Shown: positions 1-8,004 of the stretch, one piece after another
Numbering within the stretch: position 1 is the stretch's first letter
Layout: the number at the start of each line of letters is the position of its first letter
Assembly (NCBI RefSeq): GCF_001895005.1
Contig: NZ_BCXH01000010.1
Coordinates: 1 to 64,000 of the forward strand
Direction of reading: 5' to 3'
From: Rhodococcus yunnanensis NBRC 103083
Lineage (GTDB): Bacteria; Actinomycetota; Actinomycetes; Mycobacteriales; Mycobacteriaceae
Length of the DNA: 64,000 nucleotides
The notes under the pieces: generated by a model
What the model saw: only the letters and a program-made list of their open reading frames with translations
Told to the model about the DNA's origin: nothing
Database searches by the model: none
Position numbers and translations under genes: made by a program

Positions 1-1
1 G

Positions 2-1408
2 GATGCGGCGTTCGCGAAGTTCGCCAAGCCTGGGATGTGTAATCCGGCGGATGCGTCGCCGGTCGTCGACGAACCCGACACCGATACCGACAGCAGCAGT
101 AGCGGTAGCAGTAGAAATAGCGACACCAGCAGGACCAGTAGCAGCGATACCAGCAGCAGTGGTAGCGGTGGCTCGGGTGGTGGCGGTCGGGGTGGGCCGA
201 CCTTGTTCGACGACCCCGACGACAGTCCCGGCCCTGACGACCCCGACGACAGTCCCGGCCCTGACGACCCCGACGACAGTCCCGGCCCAGACGACCCCGA
301 CGACCCAGGCAATGACGACCCAGACGCCGGTCCTGGCAGTGACAGTCCTGGCGGTGGTGGTTCGGCTGGTGGTGGCTCAGGTGGTGATGGTCCGGATGGT
401 TCGGCTGGTGGTGATCCAGACAGTGGCGGTTCCGGTGATGATGCTGTGGTGCGGGCGGGGCGGGATCGGCGGGGGCAGGGGCGGCGTCAGCATGATGCGT
501 TGAAGGTGATTGTGCGGGCGATGTTGGCGTCGGGTCGGTTGGGGCAGCATCGGGGGTTGCCGGTGACGGCGGTGGTGTCGATGACGTTGAGGGAGTTGGA
601 GTCGGCGTCGGGGCATGCGGTGACGGCGACGGGGTCGTTGGTGCGGATGCGGGATGCGATTCGGATGGCCTCGCATGCGCATCATTATTTGGTAATTTTC
701 GATGATGATGGTCGGCCGTTGTATTTGGGGCGGTCGAAGCGGATTGCGTCGGCGGATCAGCGGTTGGTGTTGATTGCCTCTGATCGGGGGTGCAGTTTTC
801 CGGGGTGTTCTCGGCCGGCGTCGTGGTCGCAGGTGCATCACATCGATGAGTGGGTCGGTGGTGGGAATACTGATATCGATTCGTTGACGTTCGGGTGCGA
901 TGAGCATCATGGGTGGGTGGGTTCGGGTGATGGTCAGTGGGCGACGACGAAGGCGGGTCCGGGTCATGAGTATCCGGGTCGTACGTTGTGGCATGCTCCG
1001 GTGTCGGTGGATCCTTCTCGTCGGGGTCGGGTCAATCATTTTCATCATCCGAACGAGTACATCTATTCTGCGCAGTCCGGGGCGGGGTCGGTGCAGGTGC
1101 CGAAAGACCGGGCAGCGCAGGACATAACAGCGCAGGGCAGGCAAACGCAGGGCGGGCAAGCGCGGGACGGTGGATTCTGGGGCGGCACTGGATTCTGGAG
1201 CGGGACAGGACCGGACAGCGCAGGATCGGACAGCGCAGGATGGAACGGCGCAGGATCGGACAGCGTAGCTTCCGACAGCGCAGGATCGAACAGCGCAGGA
1301 TCGGACATCACAGCTTCCGGCCGTGCAGGATCGGGCAGTGCAGGATCGGACAACTCTGATGGGCCTGGGACCTGCGGGTCGGAGCCGGGCATACCACCGC
1401 CTGCCTGA
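2..1408 (+). CDS. DUF222/HNH endonuclease family protein, 3' part
   Basis: The frame is open from the left edge, so the gene starts upstream and only the last 468 codons are seen. After a short lead-in comes a low-complexity Asp/Ser/Gly/Pro linker (nt about 60-430), a helical region, and then an HNH nuclease core: CSFPGC, VHHID and CDEHHG (nt about 790-915). The tail (nt about 1085-1405) is Gly/Ala/Ser/Gln/Asp-rich and repetitive. This is the DUF222-HNH '13E12'-like family, which occurs in many copies in mycobacteria and rhodococci; its role in the cell is not established. The core uses T- and G-ending codons (TTG, CGG, GAT, CAT) much more than the neighbouring genes, which prefer C-ending ones. 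The identification is firm; nuclease activity is inferred from the motif only. Confidence 0.88.
   Translation, partial: DAAFAKFAKPGMCNPADASPVVDEPDTDTDSSSSGSSRNSDTSRTSSSDTSSSGSGGSGGGGRGGPTLFDDPDDSPGPDDPDDSPGPDDPDDSPGPDDPDDPGNDDPDAGPGSDSPGGGGSAGGGSGGDGPDGSAGGDPDSGGSGDDAVVRAGRDRRGQGRRQHDALKVIVRAMLASGRLGQHRGLPVTAVVSMTLRELESASGHAVTATGSLVRMRDAIRMASHAHHYLVIFDDDGRPLYLGRSKRIASADQRLVLIASDRGCSFPGCSRPASWSQVHHIDEWVGGGNTDIDSLTFGCDEHHGWVGSGDGQWATTKAGPGHEYPGRTLWHAPVSVDPSRRGRVNHFHHPNEYIYSAQSGAGSVQVPKDRAAQDITAQGRQTQGGQARDGGFWGGTGFWSGTGPDSAGSDSAGWNGAGSDSVASDSAGSNSAGSDITASGRAGSGSAGSDNSDGPGTCGSEPGIPPPA
209..304 (+). repeat. 27-bp in-frame tandem repeat, about 3.6 copies
   Basis: A 27-bp unit is repeated nearly perfectly from 209, 236 and 263 with a partial fourth copy to 304. 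Each copy encodes DDPDDSPGP in the linker of the DUF222/HNH protein. Because the unit is a multiple of three, copy-number change would alter linker length without breaking the frame. Confidence 0.9.
1199..1353 (+). repeat. Degenerate short repeats coding AGSDS-like units
   Basis: The 3' end of the DUF222/HNH gene consists of imperfect 15-bp-scale repeats built around CAGGATCGGACAGCG, translating to AGSDS, AGSNS and AGSGS variants. The reading frame is kept throughout, so this is a low-complexity, probably disordered protein tail. Confidence 0.75.
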
Positions 1409-1448
1409 CCGCGGGGCGTAGGGGGCTTGTCATCCCTGCGCCCCGCGG
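1409..1448 (+). terminator. Strong GC hairpin right after the DUF222/HNH stop
   Basis: The arm CCGCGGGGCG at 1409-1418 is perfectly complementary to CGCCCCGCGG at 1439-1448, and the stem extends inward (TAGGG with CCCTG, one G-U pair) to about 15 bp with a loop of about 10. It begins directly after the TGA at 1406-1408. There is no long U tract, as is common for actinobacterial terminators. A bidirectional role is not needed because the next gene points the same way. Confidence 0.7.
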
Positions 1449-1626
1449 GTGGGGCTCCGCGCAGGGGGCCTGAGACGCCAGGAGCGGCACAGAGCATCAC
1501 ATGTGCCGCCTACAGTCATGCCCTCACGTGCCCTCACGGCCCGCACGTGCCTTCACAGGCCCCCGAACCGACGCGCCGCATTCTGCTCTAGCCAGCACAC
1601 CACAGCGGGCGCAATAATCGATCCCT

Positions 1627-2718
1627 ATGCAGGCGGCGGGCAGAGCGGCACTTCTCCTAGCGCTGACGGCTGCTGCATGTGCATTCGCGTCGCCGCTCAC
1701 ACCGGGAGTGCTCGATGCACCGCCATCACCGTCAGCACCACCGCCGGCTGTCGCGGATCCTGTCCCGCCGCCACTGAACCCCCAGGAACTCGCCGCGCGA
1801 GTGAATCCCACCGTCGTCACCATCACCGCCGAGTGGGGGTACTCCGGGATCGCAGGGACGGGCTTCGTCGTCGACCCTGACGGTCTGGTTCTCACCAACT
1901 TTCACGTCGTCGAGAACGCCACCGACCTGACAGCGGTGCACATCGGCAACGGACTGATCTACGACGCCTCGGTGCTCGGTTACGACAAGACTCGCGACCT
2001 CGCCGTCATTCAGCTCGCTGCAGGCACAGACTTGCCGACGGCAGCGATCGGGCGATCCGCAGATGCAGCCGTCGGTGATTCGGTCACTGCAATCGGAAAT
2101 GCCTCGGGGGAAGGCGTTCTCGTACCGGCGCCGGGAAAGATCGTCGGCCTGGACTCCACCGTCATGGCGCAGAGTTCCGTCGACGGATCACGCAACGAAC
2201 TGACGGGCATGATCCGGATCGACGCGGACGTCAGGCCCGGTGACTCCGGAGGTCCGCTCGTCGATGCGTGGGGACGCGTCATAGGGGTCGACGCGGCCGG
2301 CCTGTCGGACGAAGCCAGGCTCACTCGGGCTCCCGAGGCGTACGCGATCCCGATCGACGACGCGATGGCCGTCGTCGAGCAGATCCGTGAAGGCCGTTCC
2401 GAGGGAACGGTTCACGTCGGCCCGACGCCGTTTCTCGGTGTCGGTGTCCGAGACGTGTCGGCGTTCAACGGATCTGGGCCCTCACAGGGTGCTGCGGTTG
2501 CATCGGTGCAGTACGACTCGCCCGCCGAGCGAACCGGCATTGTCCGAGGCGATGTCATCGTCTCGTTCGACGGCAGACCCGTCCGCACATCGGATGACCT
2601 GACGGCGGAGATGGTCACCCGCCGGCCGGGTGATCTCGTCCGGCTGGAATGGGTCACCGCTCAAGGCCTACGTCAGCAGAAGTCCCTCACACTCGACACC
2701 GGCAGCCCCACAGCCTGA
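1627..2718 (+). CDS. Secreted HtrA-like trypsin-type serine protease with PDZ domain
   Basis: This 363-residue protein has an N-terminal hydrophobic signal segment (residues 5-21) and a Pro-rich linker (30-50). A trypsin-like domain follows with a complete triad: H93 in TNFHVVEN, D124 in RDLAVIQL and S207 in GDSGGP. A single PDZ domain lies at about 265-355 (FLGVGVRD, GIVRGDVIVSFDG). The layout matches S1C/HtrA-type proteases of actinobacteria, which act outside the membrane in protein quality control or peptide processing. The ATG at 1627 gives a sensible signal peptide, though no strong Shine-Dalgarno sequence is visible. The residues before the Cys at position 18 (AAAC) are only a weak lipobox match. 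Substrate unknown. Confidence 0.9.
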   Translation: MQAAGRAALLLALTAAACAFASPLTPGVLDAPPSPSAPPPAVADPVPPPLNPQELAARVNPTVVTITAEWGYSGIAGTGFVVDPDGLVLTNFHVVENATDLTAVHIGNGLIYDASVLGYDKTRDLAVIQLAAGTDLPTAAIGRSADAAVGDSVTAIGNASGEGVLVPAPGKIVGLDSTVMAQSSVDGSRNELTGMIRIDADVRPGDSGGPLVDAWGRVIGVDAAGLSDEARLTRAPEAYAIPIDDAMAVVEQIREGRSEGTVHVGPTPFLGVGVRDVSAFNGSGPSQGAAVASVQYDSPAERTGIVRGDVIVSFDGRPVRTSDDLTAEMVTRRPGDLVRLEWVTAQGLRQQKSLTLDTGSPTA

Positions 2719-2742
2719 TACAGCCTGATACAGCGCTTGATA
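2711..2742. repeat. 10-bp tandem duplication across the protease stop codon
   Basis: CAGCCTGATA occurs at 2711-2720 and 2721-2730, with a diverged third copy to about 2742. The TGA stop of the protease (2716-2718) is inside the first copy, so each copy carries a TGA. Confidence 0.75.
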
Positions 2743-2752
2743 CAACAGCCGG

Positions 2753-3133
2753 TCAGGCTTCCAACACCGACAGGACGTTGCCCGCAGGGTCGGTGAACCA
2801 CGCGATCAGTGGACCGCCGCGGCGGAAGATGCCGCGCTGATCGGTACCCATGTCCGGGTAGTGCTGGAAGGTCACACCTTTGGCTGCGAGGGCGTCGACG
2901 GCAGCCTCGATGTCGGCGACGGGGAAGTTAAGGATGGTGTAGGGCGCGGGTTCGTGGTGGGGTCGTGGATAGATCAGCACCTCGGAGGTCTCGGTGAGCT
3001 GCAGGTGGATCAGTCCCATCTCACCATCGACGACGGTCAACCCAAGTGTGTCGGCGTAGAACGTTCGGGCTGCCTCGATATCGTCGACGGCGAATCCGGA
3101 GAACGGCGGTCGGGTGAGTTCGAGTGTCGGCAT
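2753..3133 (-). CDS. VOC/glyoxalase-fold protein
   Basis: This is a 126-residue single-domain protein of the vicinal oxygen chelate superfamily: FSGFAVDDIEAARTFYADTLGL at the start, a central PYTILNFPVADIEAAVDAL and the ending DPAGNVLSVLE are the paired beta-alpha-beta-beta-beta signatures. The frame extends upstream, but the ATG at 3131-3133 begins the conserved fold and is chosen as start. Members are metal-dependent lyases, dioxygenases, resistance proteins or uncharacterised; nothing here fixes the substrate. It lies downstream of the thiolase on the same strand with about 60 bp between them, so co-transcription is possible. The 3' end converges on the protease gene. Confidence 0.82.
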   Translation of the reverse strand: MPTLELTRPPFSGFAVDDIEAARTFYADTLGLTVVDGEMGLIHLQLTETSEVLIYPRPHHEPAPYTILNFPVADIEAAVDALAAKGVTFQHYPDMGTDQRGIFRRGGPLIAWFTDPAGNVLSVLEA

Positions 3134-3172
3134 GCGCCGATTGTTCACCCGATCGCCGAACCCTGCAATGGA

Positions 3173-3208
3173 ATCTAGATCCGCTCGAGGATCTAGATTC
3201 TCTCGAGG
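3173..3208. repeat. 18-bp tandem duplication of the thiolase 3' end
   Basis: Two 18-bp copies lie at 3173-3190 and 3191-3208 with two mismatches. Read on the minus strand, each encodes Ile-Leu-Glu-Arg-Ile-stop, so the last five codons and stop codon of the thiolase have been duplicated. The first stop met (3193-3195) is used; the second copy is outside the gene. Confidence 0.85.
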
Positions 3209-4395
3209 ATCGTTGCGTTCGCCAGGCCACCTGCCTCGCACATGGTCTGCAGGCCGTATCGCGCGTCGTTCTGCTCCATCGCATTGACGAGGGTCGTCAT
3301 GATGCGCGCGCCGCTCGCGCCCAGCGGGTGCCCGATCGCGATGGCGCCGCCGTTGACGTTGACGCGTCTCGGGTCGACGCCGGTCTCCTGCTGCCACGCC
3401 AGCACTACCGACGCGAATGCCTCGTTGACCTCGAACAGGTCGATGTCGCCCAATTCGAGGCCCGCTCGCTTCAATACCTTCTCGGTCGCGGGAATGACGC
3501 CGGTCAGCATGTACAGCGGATCGGACCCGACGACGGCGAAGCTGTGCAACCGCGCGAGCGGCCGCAGCCCGAGACGCGCGGCGATCTCCGACGTCGTGAT
3601 CAACAGCGCAGCACTACCGTCGCTCAACGGACTGCTGTTACCTGCGGTGACCGACCAGTCGATCTGCGGGAAGCGCTCTCCTACAACCGGATCGACGAAG
3701 GCAGGGCGCAACCCTGCCATCGATTCCAGCGTCCCACCGGCCCGGATGATCTCGTCGTGATCGAGCTCGGGTAGTGGCGCGAGCTCCTTGACGAACCCGC
3801 CTCCCGACGCTGCGGCATATGCCTTCGCGTGACTGTTCAACGCGAACCGGTCCTGCGTCTCCCGGTCGAATCCCCACTTCGCGGCGATCAACTCCGCACT
3901 GTGCCCCTGCGCGACGAGCCCTTCGGAGTATCGCTCCGCGAAGGCGATTCCGCGAGGGTCGGCACCTGCCCTGATACCCGAGCCCATCGGCACACGGCCC
4001 ATCGATTCGACTCCGGCGGCGACGACGATGTCGTACGCACCGGACATGACACCTTGCGCGGCAAAATGCACTGCTTGCTGACTACTTCCACATTGTCTGT
4101 CGACTGTGGTGCCTGGCACGGACTCGGGATATCCGGCGGCGAGCAGCGCAGTGCGTGCGATGTTGGCCGCTTGTTCGTCGACCTGACTGACTGCGCCGGT
4201 GATGACATCGTCGATCAGCGCCGGATCGATTCCGGCCCGTTCGACGAGTGCGCGCAGGCTGTGTGCAAGCAGGTCCACCGGATGTACGCCGTGGAGGGCG
4301 CCGCTGGCCTTGCCCTTTCCGACGGGCGTTCGTACTGCTTCCACGATGACCGCATCGCGGCCGAACATGTGTGATCGTCCAGAGTTCACGGGCAT
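3193..4395 (-). CDS. Thiolase (acetyl-CoA C-acyltransferase family)
   Basis: This 400-residue protein is full length for a degradative thiolase. It has the acyl-accepting Cys102 in DRQCGSSQQA, the NEAFA motif, the His-containing NGGAIAIGHPLGASGAR and a C-terminal second Cys in MCEAGG. The usual third motif is C-x-G-G-G, so Ala replaces one Gly. The family cleaves 3-ketoacyl-CoA with CoA or runs the reverse condensation; in rhodococci such genes serve fatty acid, steroid or aromatic side-chain breakdown, but no beta-oxidation partners lie next to it, so the substrate is open. ATG 4393-4395 was chosen; a second Met follows nine residues later. It is divergent from the F420-type oxidoreductase over about 110 bp of AT-richer DNA. 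Confidence 0.9.
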   Translation of the reverse strand: MPVNSGRSHMFGRDAVIVEAVRTPVGKGKASGALHGVHPVDLLAHSLRALVERAGIDPALIDDVITGAVSQVDEQAANIARTALLAAGYPESVPGTTVDRQCGSSQQAVHFAAQGVMSGAYDIVVAAGVESMGRVPMGSGIRAGADPRGIAFAERYSEGLVAQGHSAELIAAKWGFDRETQDRFALNSHAKAYAAASGGGFVKELAPLPELDHDEIIRAGGTLESMAGLRPAFVDPVVGERFPQIDWSVTAGNSSPLSDGSAALLITTSEIAARLGLRPLARLHSFAVVGSDPLYMLTGVIPATEKVLKRAGLELGDIDLFEVNEAFASVVLAWQQETGVDPRRVNVNGGAIAIGHPLGASGARIMTTLVNAMEQNDARYGLQTMCEAGGLANATILERI

Positions 4396-4505
4396 GGCAG
4401 GACTCCTTCATCTGACTTCACATTTATCAACCTAGCCTGACTATATATTTCCGTAGTCACCTCGTCGACGTGGCATACGTCACCGACGGGAGTAGCGTTA
4501 CTTTC

Positions 4506-5483
4506 GTGACTATTCGTCTCGGTTACCAGATGCCCAATTTCAGCTACTCAGGTTCCGTCAAGGAGCTGTTCCCGAAGGTCATCGCGCAGGCGCGCGAGGC
4601 CGAAGCCGCGGGATTCGATACCGCGTTCGTCATGGACCACTTCTACCAACTCCCCGGACTGGGCAAGCCCGACGAGCCGATGCTCGAGGCCTACTCCGCA
4701 CTCTCCGCGTTGGCGACGGCCACCGACACCATCCAGCTGTCGGCCCTCGTCACCGGCAACACGTACCGGAATCCGGCGATCCTCGCCAAGACCGTCACCA
4801 CGCTCGACGTCGTCAGCGGCGGCCGAGCGGTGCTGGGGATCGGTGCGGGCTGGTTCGAGCTCGAGCACACGAGCTTCGGTCTCGAATTCGGCACGTTCAC
4901 CGACCGCTTCGAGCGCCTCGACGAGGCACTGCAGATCATCGAGCCGATGCTGCGCGGCAAGCGTCCGACGTTCGACGGCCTCTGGTACCAGGTCGAGGAC
5001 GCCATCAACGAGCCTCGCATCCGCGACGACCTGCCGATCATGCTCGGCGGCGGAGGCGAGAAGAAGACGTTCGGCCTCGCTGCTCAGTTCGCCGACCACC
5101 TCAACATCATCTCCAACGCAAGCGAATTGCCGCGCAAGGTCAAGGCTCTCGAAGCCCGATGCGAGGAAGTCGACCGAGACCCGAAGGATCTCGAGACGAG
5201 CTTCCTCGCGTTCGTCATCATCGACGAGGACGGCGACAAGGCCAGGAAGCAGCAGAGCGACTTCCTGCTGTCCTCCGGCGTCGACCTGTCGAACCTCTCC
5301 GACGACGACAAGGCCGCGGCGACGGACCGTCAATTCTGCGGCACTCCCGACGACGTCGCCGAGCAGATCCAGAAGCGCGTTCTCGATCACGGTATCGACG
5401 GGATCATCATCAACCTCGTCACCAACGGCCACGAGCCCGGCGTCGTCGAACTTGCAGGCAAGGCACTGAAGCCTCTCGTCTGA
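4506..5483 (+). CDS. LLM-class F420-dependent oxidoreductase
   Basis: This is a 325-residue TIM-barrel protein of the luciferase-like monooxygenase class, in the F420-dependent 'TIGR03560'-like group. It has RLGYQMPNF at the N-terminus, AEAAGFDTAFVMDHFYQLP, ALVTGNTYRNPAILAKTVTTLDVVSGGRAVLGIGAGWFE and the late LGGGGEKKTF and FCGTPDDVAEQI segments. Family members use reduced or oxidised F420 (sometimes FMN) on varied small substrates. The GTG at 4506 is chosen because the conserved fold starts there; an upstream GTG at 4470 adds 12 residues with no family character. It is transcribed divergently from the thiolase. Substrate unknown. Confidence 0.88.
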   Translation: MTIRLGYQMPNFSYSGSVKELFPKVIAQAREAEAAGFDTAFVMDHFYQLPGLGKPDEPMLEAYSALSALATATDTIQLSALVTGNTYRNPAILAKTVTTLDVVSGGRAVLGIGAGWFELEHTSFGLEFGTFTDRFERLDEALQIIEPMLRGKRPTFDGLWYQVEDAINEPRIRDDLPIMLGGGGEKKTFGLAAQFADHLNIISNASELPRKVKALEARCEEVDRDPKDLETSFLAFVIIDEDGDKARKQQSDFLLSSGVDLSNLSDDDKAAATDRQFCGTPDDVAEQIQKRVLDHGIDGIIINLVTNGHEPGVVELAGKALKPLV

Positions 5484-5494
5484 TTCATCTCTGG

Positions 5495-5529
5495 CACGGG
5501 GGAACTGTGCATGACATAGTTCCTCCGTG
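5495..5529 (+). promoter_or_regulatory. Hairpin whose 3' arm contains the start codon of the first AIM24 gene
   Basis: CACGGGGGAACT (5495-5506) pairs with AGTTCCTCCGTG (5518-5529) over 12 bp with one G-U pair and an 11-nt loop. The GTG at 5527-5529 is the predicted start of the first AIM24 gene. The structure could be a terminator for the upstream oxidoreductase gene, or it could mask the start codon; no U tract follows. Confidence 0.6.
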
Positions 5530-6165
5530 GCTCAGCTGACAACGAACGGGCACAGGGTGCTCGTCGCAAGTCTCCAAACGGGATCACCGCAGGGCGATAC
5601 GCTGCGCGCGATTTCAGGATCGATGGTCGCGTACGAGGGCGACGTCGCCTTCAAACACGCAGGCATGGGCGGTGGCGGCGGCTTCCGCGCCGCGCTCAAA
5701 CAGAAGGTCACCGGTGAATCCCTCTCTCTCATGGAGGTTTCCGGTAAGGGGACCGTGTACTTCGCTGTCGACGCACAGGACATCACCCTCGTCGAACTCG
5801 CAGGCGACGCCATGCACGTCGAAGCATCGCAGCTACTCGCGCTGTCGGGCCGGCTGCAGACCGAGGTGAAATTCGCTGGCCTGCGCGGAGCATCGTCCGG
5901 GCAGGGCCTGTTCACCACCATCGTCAGCGGATCCGGCACGGTGGCGTTGCTGTCCAAGGGCGGCCCGCTCATCGCATTGGCAGTGGACCCGCAGTATCCG
6001 CTCGTCGTTGATCCCGACGCCTTCGTCGCACATCGTGGTCAGCTGAACCAGAGCTTCGTCACCGACGTCACGTGGCGATCCGCCATCGGCGGCGGCAGCG
6101 GCGAGGCGTTCTCGCTCCGTTTCGACGGCCAGGGCGTCGTCTACATCCAACCCGAGGAGCGCTGA
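5527..6165 (+). CDS. AIM24 family protein, paralogue 1
   Basis: This 212-residue, beta-rich protein belongs to the AIM24 (TIGR00266-like) family. Its marks are the glycine run after FKHAGMG, LKQKVTGESLSLMEVSGKGTVYFA, and a late VDPDAFVAHRGQLN segment followed by GSGEAFSLRFDGQGVVYIQP. AIM24 was named in yeast mitochondria; bacterial homologues form beta-helix-like trimers of unknown function, often near stress or tellurite-type genes. The start is GTG 5527, which lacks a normal Shine-Dalgarno sequence and lies in a hairpin. It is first of three tandem paralogues, with 1 bp before the next, so an operon is very likely. Specific function unknown. Confidence 0.85.
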   Translation: MAQLTTNGHRVLVASLQTGSPQGDTLRAISGSMVAYEGDVAFKHAGMGGGGGFRAALKQKVTGESLSLMEVSGKGTVYFAVDAQDITLVELAGDAMHVEASQLLALSGRLQTEVKFAGLRGASSGQGLFTTIVSGSGTVALLSKGGPLIALAVDPQYPLVVDPDAFVAHRGQLNQSFVTDVTWRSAIGGGSGEAFSLRFDGQGVVYIQPEER

Positions 6166-6166
6166 C

Positions 6167-6844
6167 GTGCCGCTCGAACTCGTCAACAGCAAGGTCGTCA
6201 AGTCCAGTCTCGCGCCGGGCCAGAACGTGTTGGCGCGCAAGGGTTCCATGCTCTACTACACCGGCGACGTCCACTTCGTCCCGCATTCGATGGGCGGGTC
6301 GGCCGCCGGAATGCCCAGCATGGGCGGCGTGGCGGGAATGGCGGGCCGGATGATGTCCGGTGAGCACGTCGCGATGATGGCCGCCGAGGGACAGGGCGAG
6401 GTGTTCTACGGCCACGCAGGCCTGTACGTCGAGGTGATTCACCTCGACGGGTCGTCGATGCTGACGGTGGAGGCAGACCGGCTGCTCGTGCACGACGGCT
6501 ACCTGCAGAGCTCGATCGTCGCGCTCACCTCGCAGGGCGGCGTCCGCGGCGCGGTACGTGGGGCGATGACGGGCCAAGGCCTGTTCACCACCCAGCTCAC
6601 CGGACAGGGAAGCGTCGCGGTTCTCTCGCACGGAGGCGCTATTGAATTGCAGGTCGGGCCCGAGCACCCGCAGGTCGTCGTCGATCCGCAGGCGTACGTG
6701 TGCCATGTCGGCAATATCGACGTGGAGATCTCGGCGAACGTGGGCTGGCGCGACGCCGTCGGCAAGGGAAGCGGCGAGGCCGTCCAACTGAAGATGACCG
6801 GCTTCGGGACCGTGTGGGTCCAGGCGTCCGAGCAGAAGTTCTGA
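6167..6844 (+). CDS. AIM24 family protein, paralogue 2
   Basis: This 225-residue AIM24 homologue has a Gly/Met-rich insertion near residue 45 (GGSAAGMPSMGGVAGMAG) and then MMAAEGQGEVFYGHAG, VDPQAYVCHVGNIDVEI and GSGEAVQLKMTGFGTVWVQ. It starts with GTG one base after the stop of paralogue 1, so translation is probably coupled. It shares the family's two-layer beta repeat and the conserved VxPQAYVxHxGxID-like segment. No catalytic residues are known for the family. Differences in the Gly/Met-rich loop between the three copies suggest a mixed complex, but that is inference. Confidence 0.85.
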   Translation: MPLELVNSKVVKSSLAPGQNVLARKGSMLYYTGDVHFVPHSMGGSAAGMPSMGGVAGMAGRMMSGEHVAMMAAEGQGEVFYGHAGLYVEVIHLDGSSMLTVEADRLLVHDGYLQSSIVALTSQGGVRGAVRGAMTGQGLFTTQLTGQGSVAVLSHGGAIELQVGPEHPQVVVDPQAYVCHVGNIDVEISANVGWRDAVGKGSGEAVQLKMTGFGTVWVQASEQKF

Positions 6845-6856
6845 AGGGTCCTGAAC

Positions 6857-7600
6857 ATGACACTCGAGATCCACACTCCGCACACACTCCCGGTCGACGA
6901 CAACGTTCCCGGCAACGACTATGCCTTCTGCGTCGAACTCGCGGGCCAGCCGTGGTTCACGTCCAAGGGCGCGATGATCGCCTATTACGGGAACGTGCGT
7001 TTCGAGCCGCTCGGCCAGACGTCGATGCCGGCGATCGTCGCGGCACGGTTCTCGTCGCCGCTGTACTCGAACGACTGGGTGCTCGCGCAAGGCCAGGGAA
7101 AGCTGATCCTCGGCGACCGCGGGTTCAACATCAACTCCTACGACCTCGACGACGGCAATCTGACGATCCGGGCGTCGAACCTGCTCGCCTTCGAACCGAC
7201 GCTCGATCTGAAGCAGTCCATCGTGCCGGGGTTCCTGACGCTGCTGGGCACCGGAAAGTTCCTGGCGTCGTCGAACGGGACGGTGATGTTCGCCGAACCT
7301 CCGCTACGCATCGACCCCGAAGCGCTCGTCGGATGGGCGGACTGCCCGTCGCCGTCGCACCACTTCGACGCCGGGTGGATGCAGAACTTCCTCGGTGCGG
7401 CGCGTGGATTTCTCGGCGCGAACAGCGGTGAGGAGCGTCAGTTCGACTTCACCGGCACAGGCACCGTCCTCATCCAATCCAGCGAGAAGGTGCTCGACGA
7501 CGGCCATCTCCTGCGGCACATCGAGTCGCAGACGGTCTCACTCGGGCAGAACAGTCTCCGGGCTCTGCACAGCACCATCGGTTCGCGTTTGCAGCAGTGA
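6857..7600 (+). CDS. AIM24 family protein, paralogue 3
   Basis: This 247-residue AIM24-like protein is the most diverged of the three. It lacks the glycine-rich loop, has a longer N-terminus (HTPHTLPVDDNVPGNDYAFCVEL), keeps PWFTSKGAMIAYYGNVRFE and the late FDFTGTGTVLIQSSE, and carries a C-terminal extension of about 30 residues. The ATG at 6857 follows paralogue 2 by 12 bp with a GAAGGG-type ribosome site. It is probably the third subunit of the same operon. Function unknown. Confidence 0.82.
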   Translation: MTLEIHTPHTLPVDDNVPGNDYAFCVELAGQPWFTSKGAMIAYYGNVRFEPLGQTSMPAIVAARFSSPLYSNDWVLAQGQGKLILGDRGFNINSYDLDDGNLTIRASNLLAFEPTLDLKQSIVPGFLTLLGTGKFLASSNGTVMFAEPPLRIDPEALVGWADCPSPSHHFDAGWMQNFLGAARGFLGANSGEERQFDFTGTGTVLIQSSEKVLDDGHLLRHIESQTVSLGQNSLRALHSTIGSRLQQ

Positions 7601-7626
7601 TGCGCGCGCAGGCGCACACTGGAGAG

Positions 7627-8004
7627 ATGACCAACAACGGACCGTTCAACATCGACCCCGAGGATTTCGATCGATTCGCCAAGGAGGCGAGCGATGGACT
7701 CCGCGACGTCGTCGATCAGGTAGGCAAGTTCATCGGCCAGTCGGGTGCCACCGGGCCCTGGGGCGCGTTCTTCGGTGACGCCGCGGCGCCCACCCGCAAG
7801 GCAGCTCCGGAGCCCGAGACCACCGGCGACAAGGGCGACGGCGTCTGGGCCATCTACACCGTCTCCGAGGACGGGGCTGCGCACATCGACCAGCTCTACG
7901 CCACCGAACTCGACGCCCTCCGCGCTCACAAGGACAACCTCGACCCGACGCGTAGGGTGCGATTTCTGCCCTACGGCGTGAGCGTCAGCGTCCTCGAGGA
8001 CTAG
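7627..8004 (+). CDS. Small conserved hypothetical protein following the AIM24 genes
   Basis: This soluble protein of 125 residues begins MTNNGPFNIDPEDFDRFAKEA, has an amphipathic N-terminal half, a short Ala/Pro-rich linker (about 55-70) and a C-terminal alpha/beta segment (GVWAIYTVSEDGAAHIDQLYATELDALRAHKDN). I do not recognise a named family. GTG 7597 or ATG 7600 overlapping the upstream stop would add 9-10 unconserved-looking residues, so ATG 7627 is preferred. Its position directly after the AIM24 trio suggests co-transcription. The 3' end overlaps the convergent glycosyltransferase gene by 20 bp. Confidence 0.7.
   Translation: MTNNGPFNIDPEDFDRFAKEASDGLRDVVDQVGKFIGQSGATGPWGAFFGDAAAPTRKAAPEPETTGDKGDGVWAIYTVSEDGAAHIDQLYATELDALRAHKDNLDPTRRVRFLPYGVSVSVLED

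Noticed and set aside
2-1408. HNH gene as part of a mobile element or restriction system
   Set aside because: No methylase, transposase or terminal repeats nearby; this family is a chromosomal multi-copy type.
4548-5432. Long antisense open frame opposite the F420-type oxidoreductase
   Set aside because: It is the complementary frame of a well-recognised family protein; its translation is low-complexity, Val/Asp/Glu/Arg-rich, without any family signature. Such shadows are expected in high-GC DNA.
6068-7090. Antisense open frame across two AIM24 genes
   Set aside because: Arg/His-rich translation without motifs, and it spans two clear same-strand genes with their own ribosome sites.
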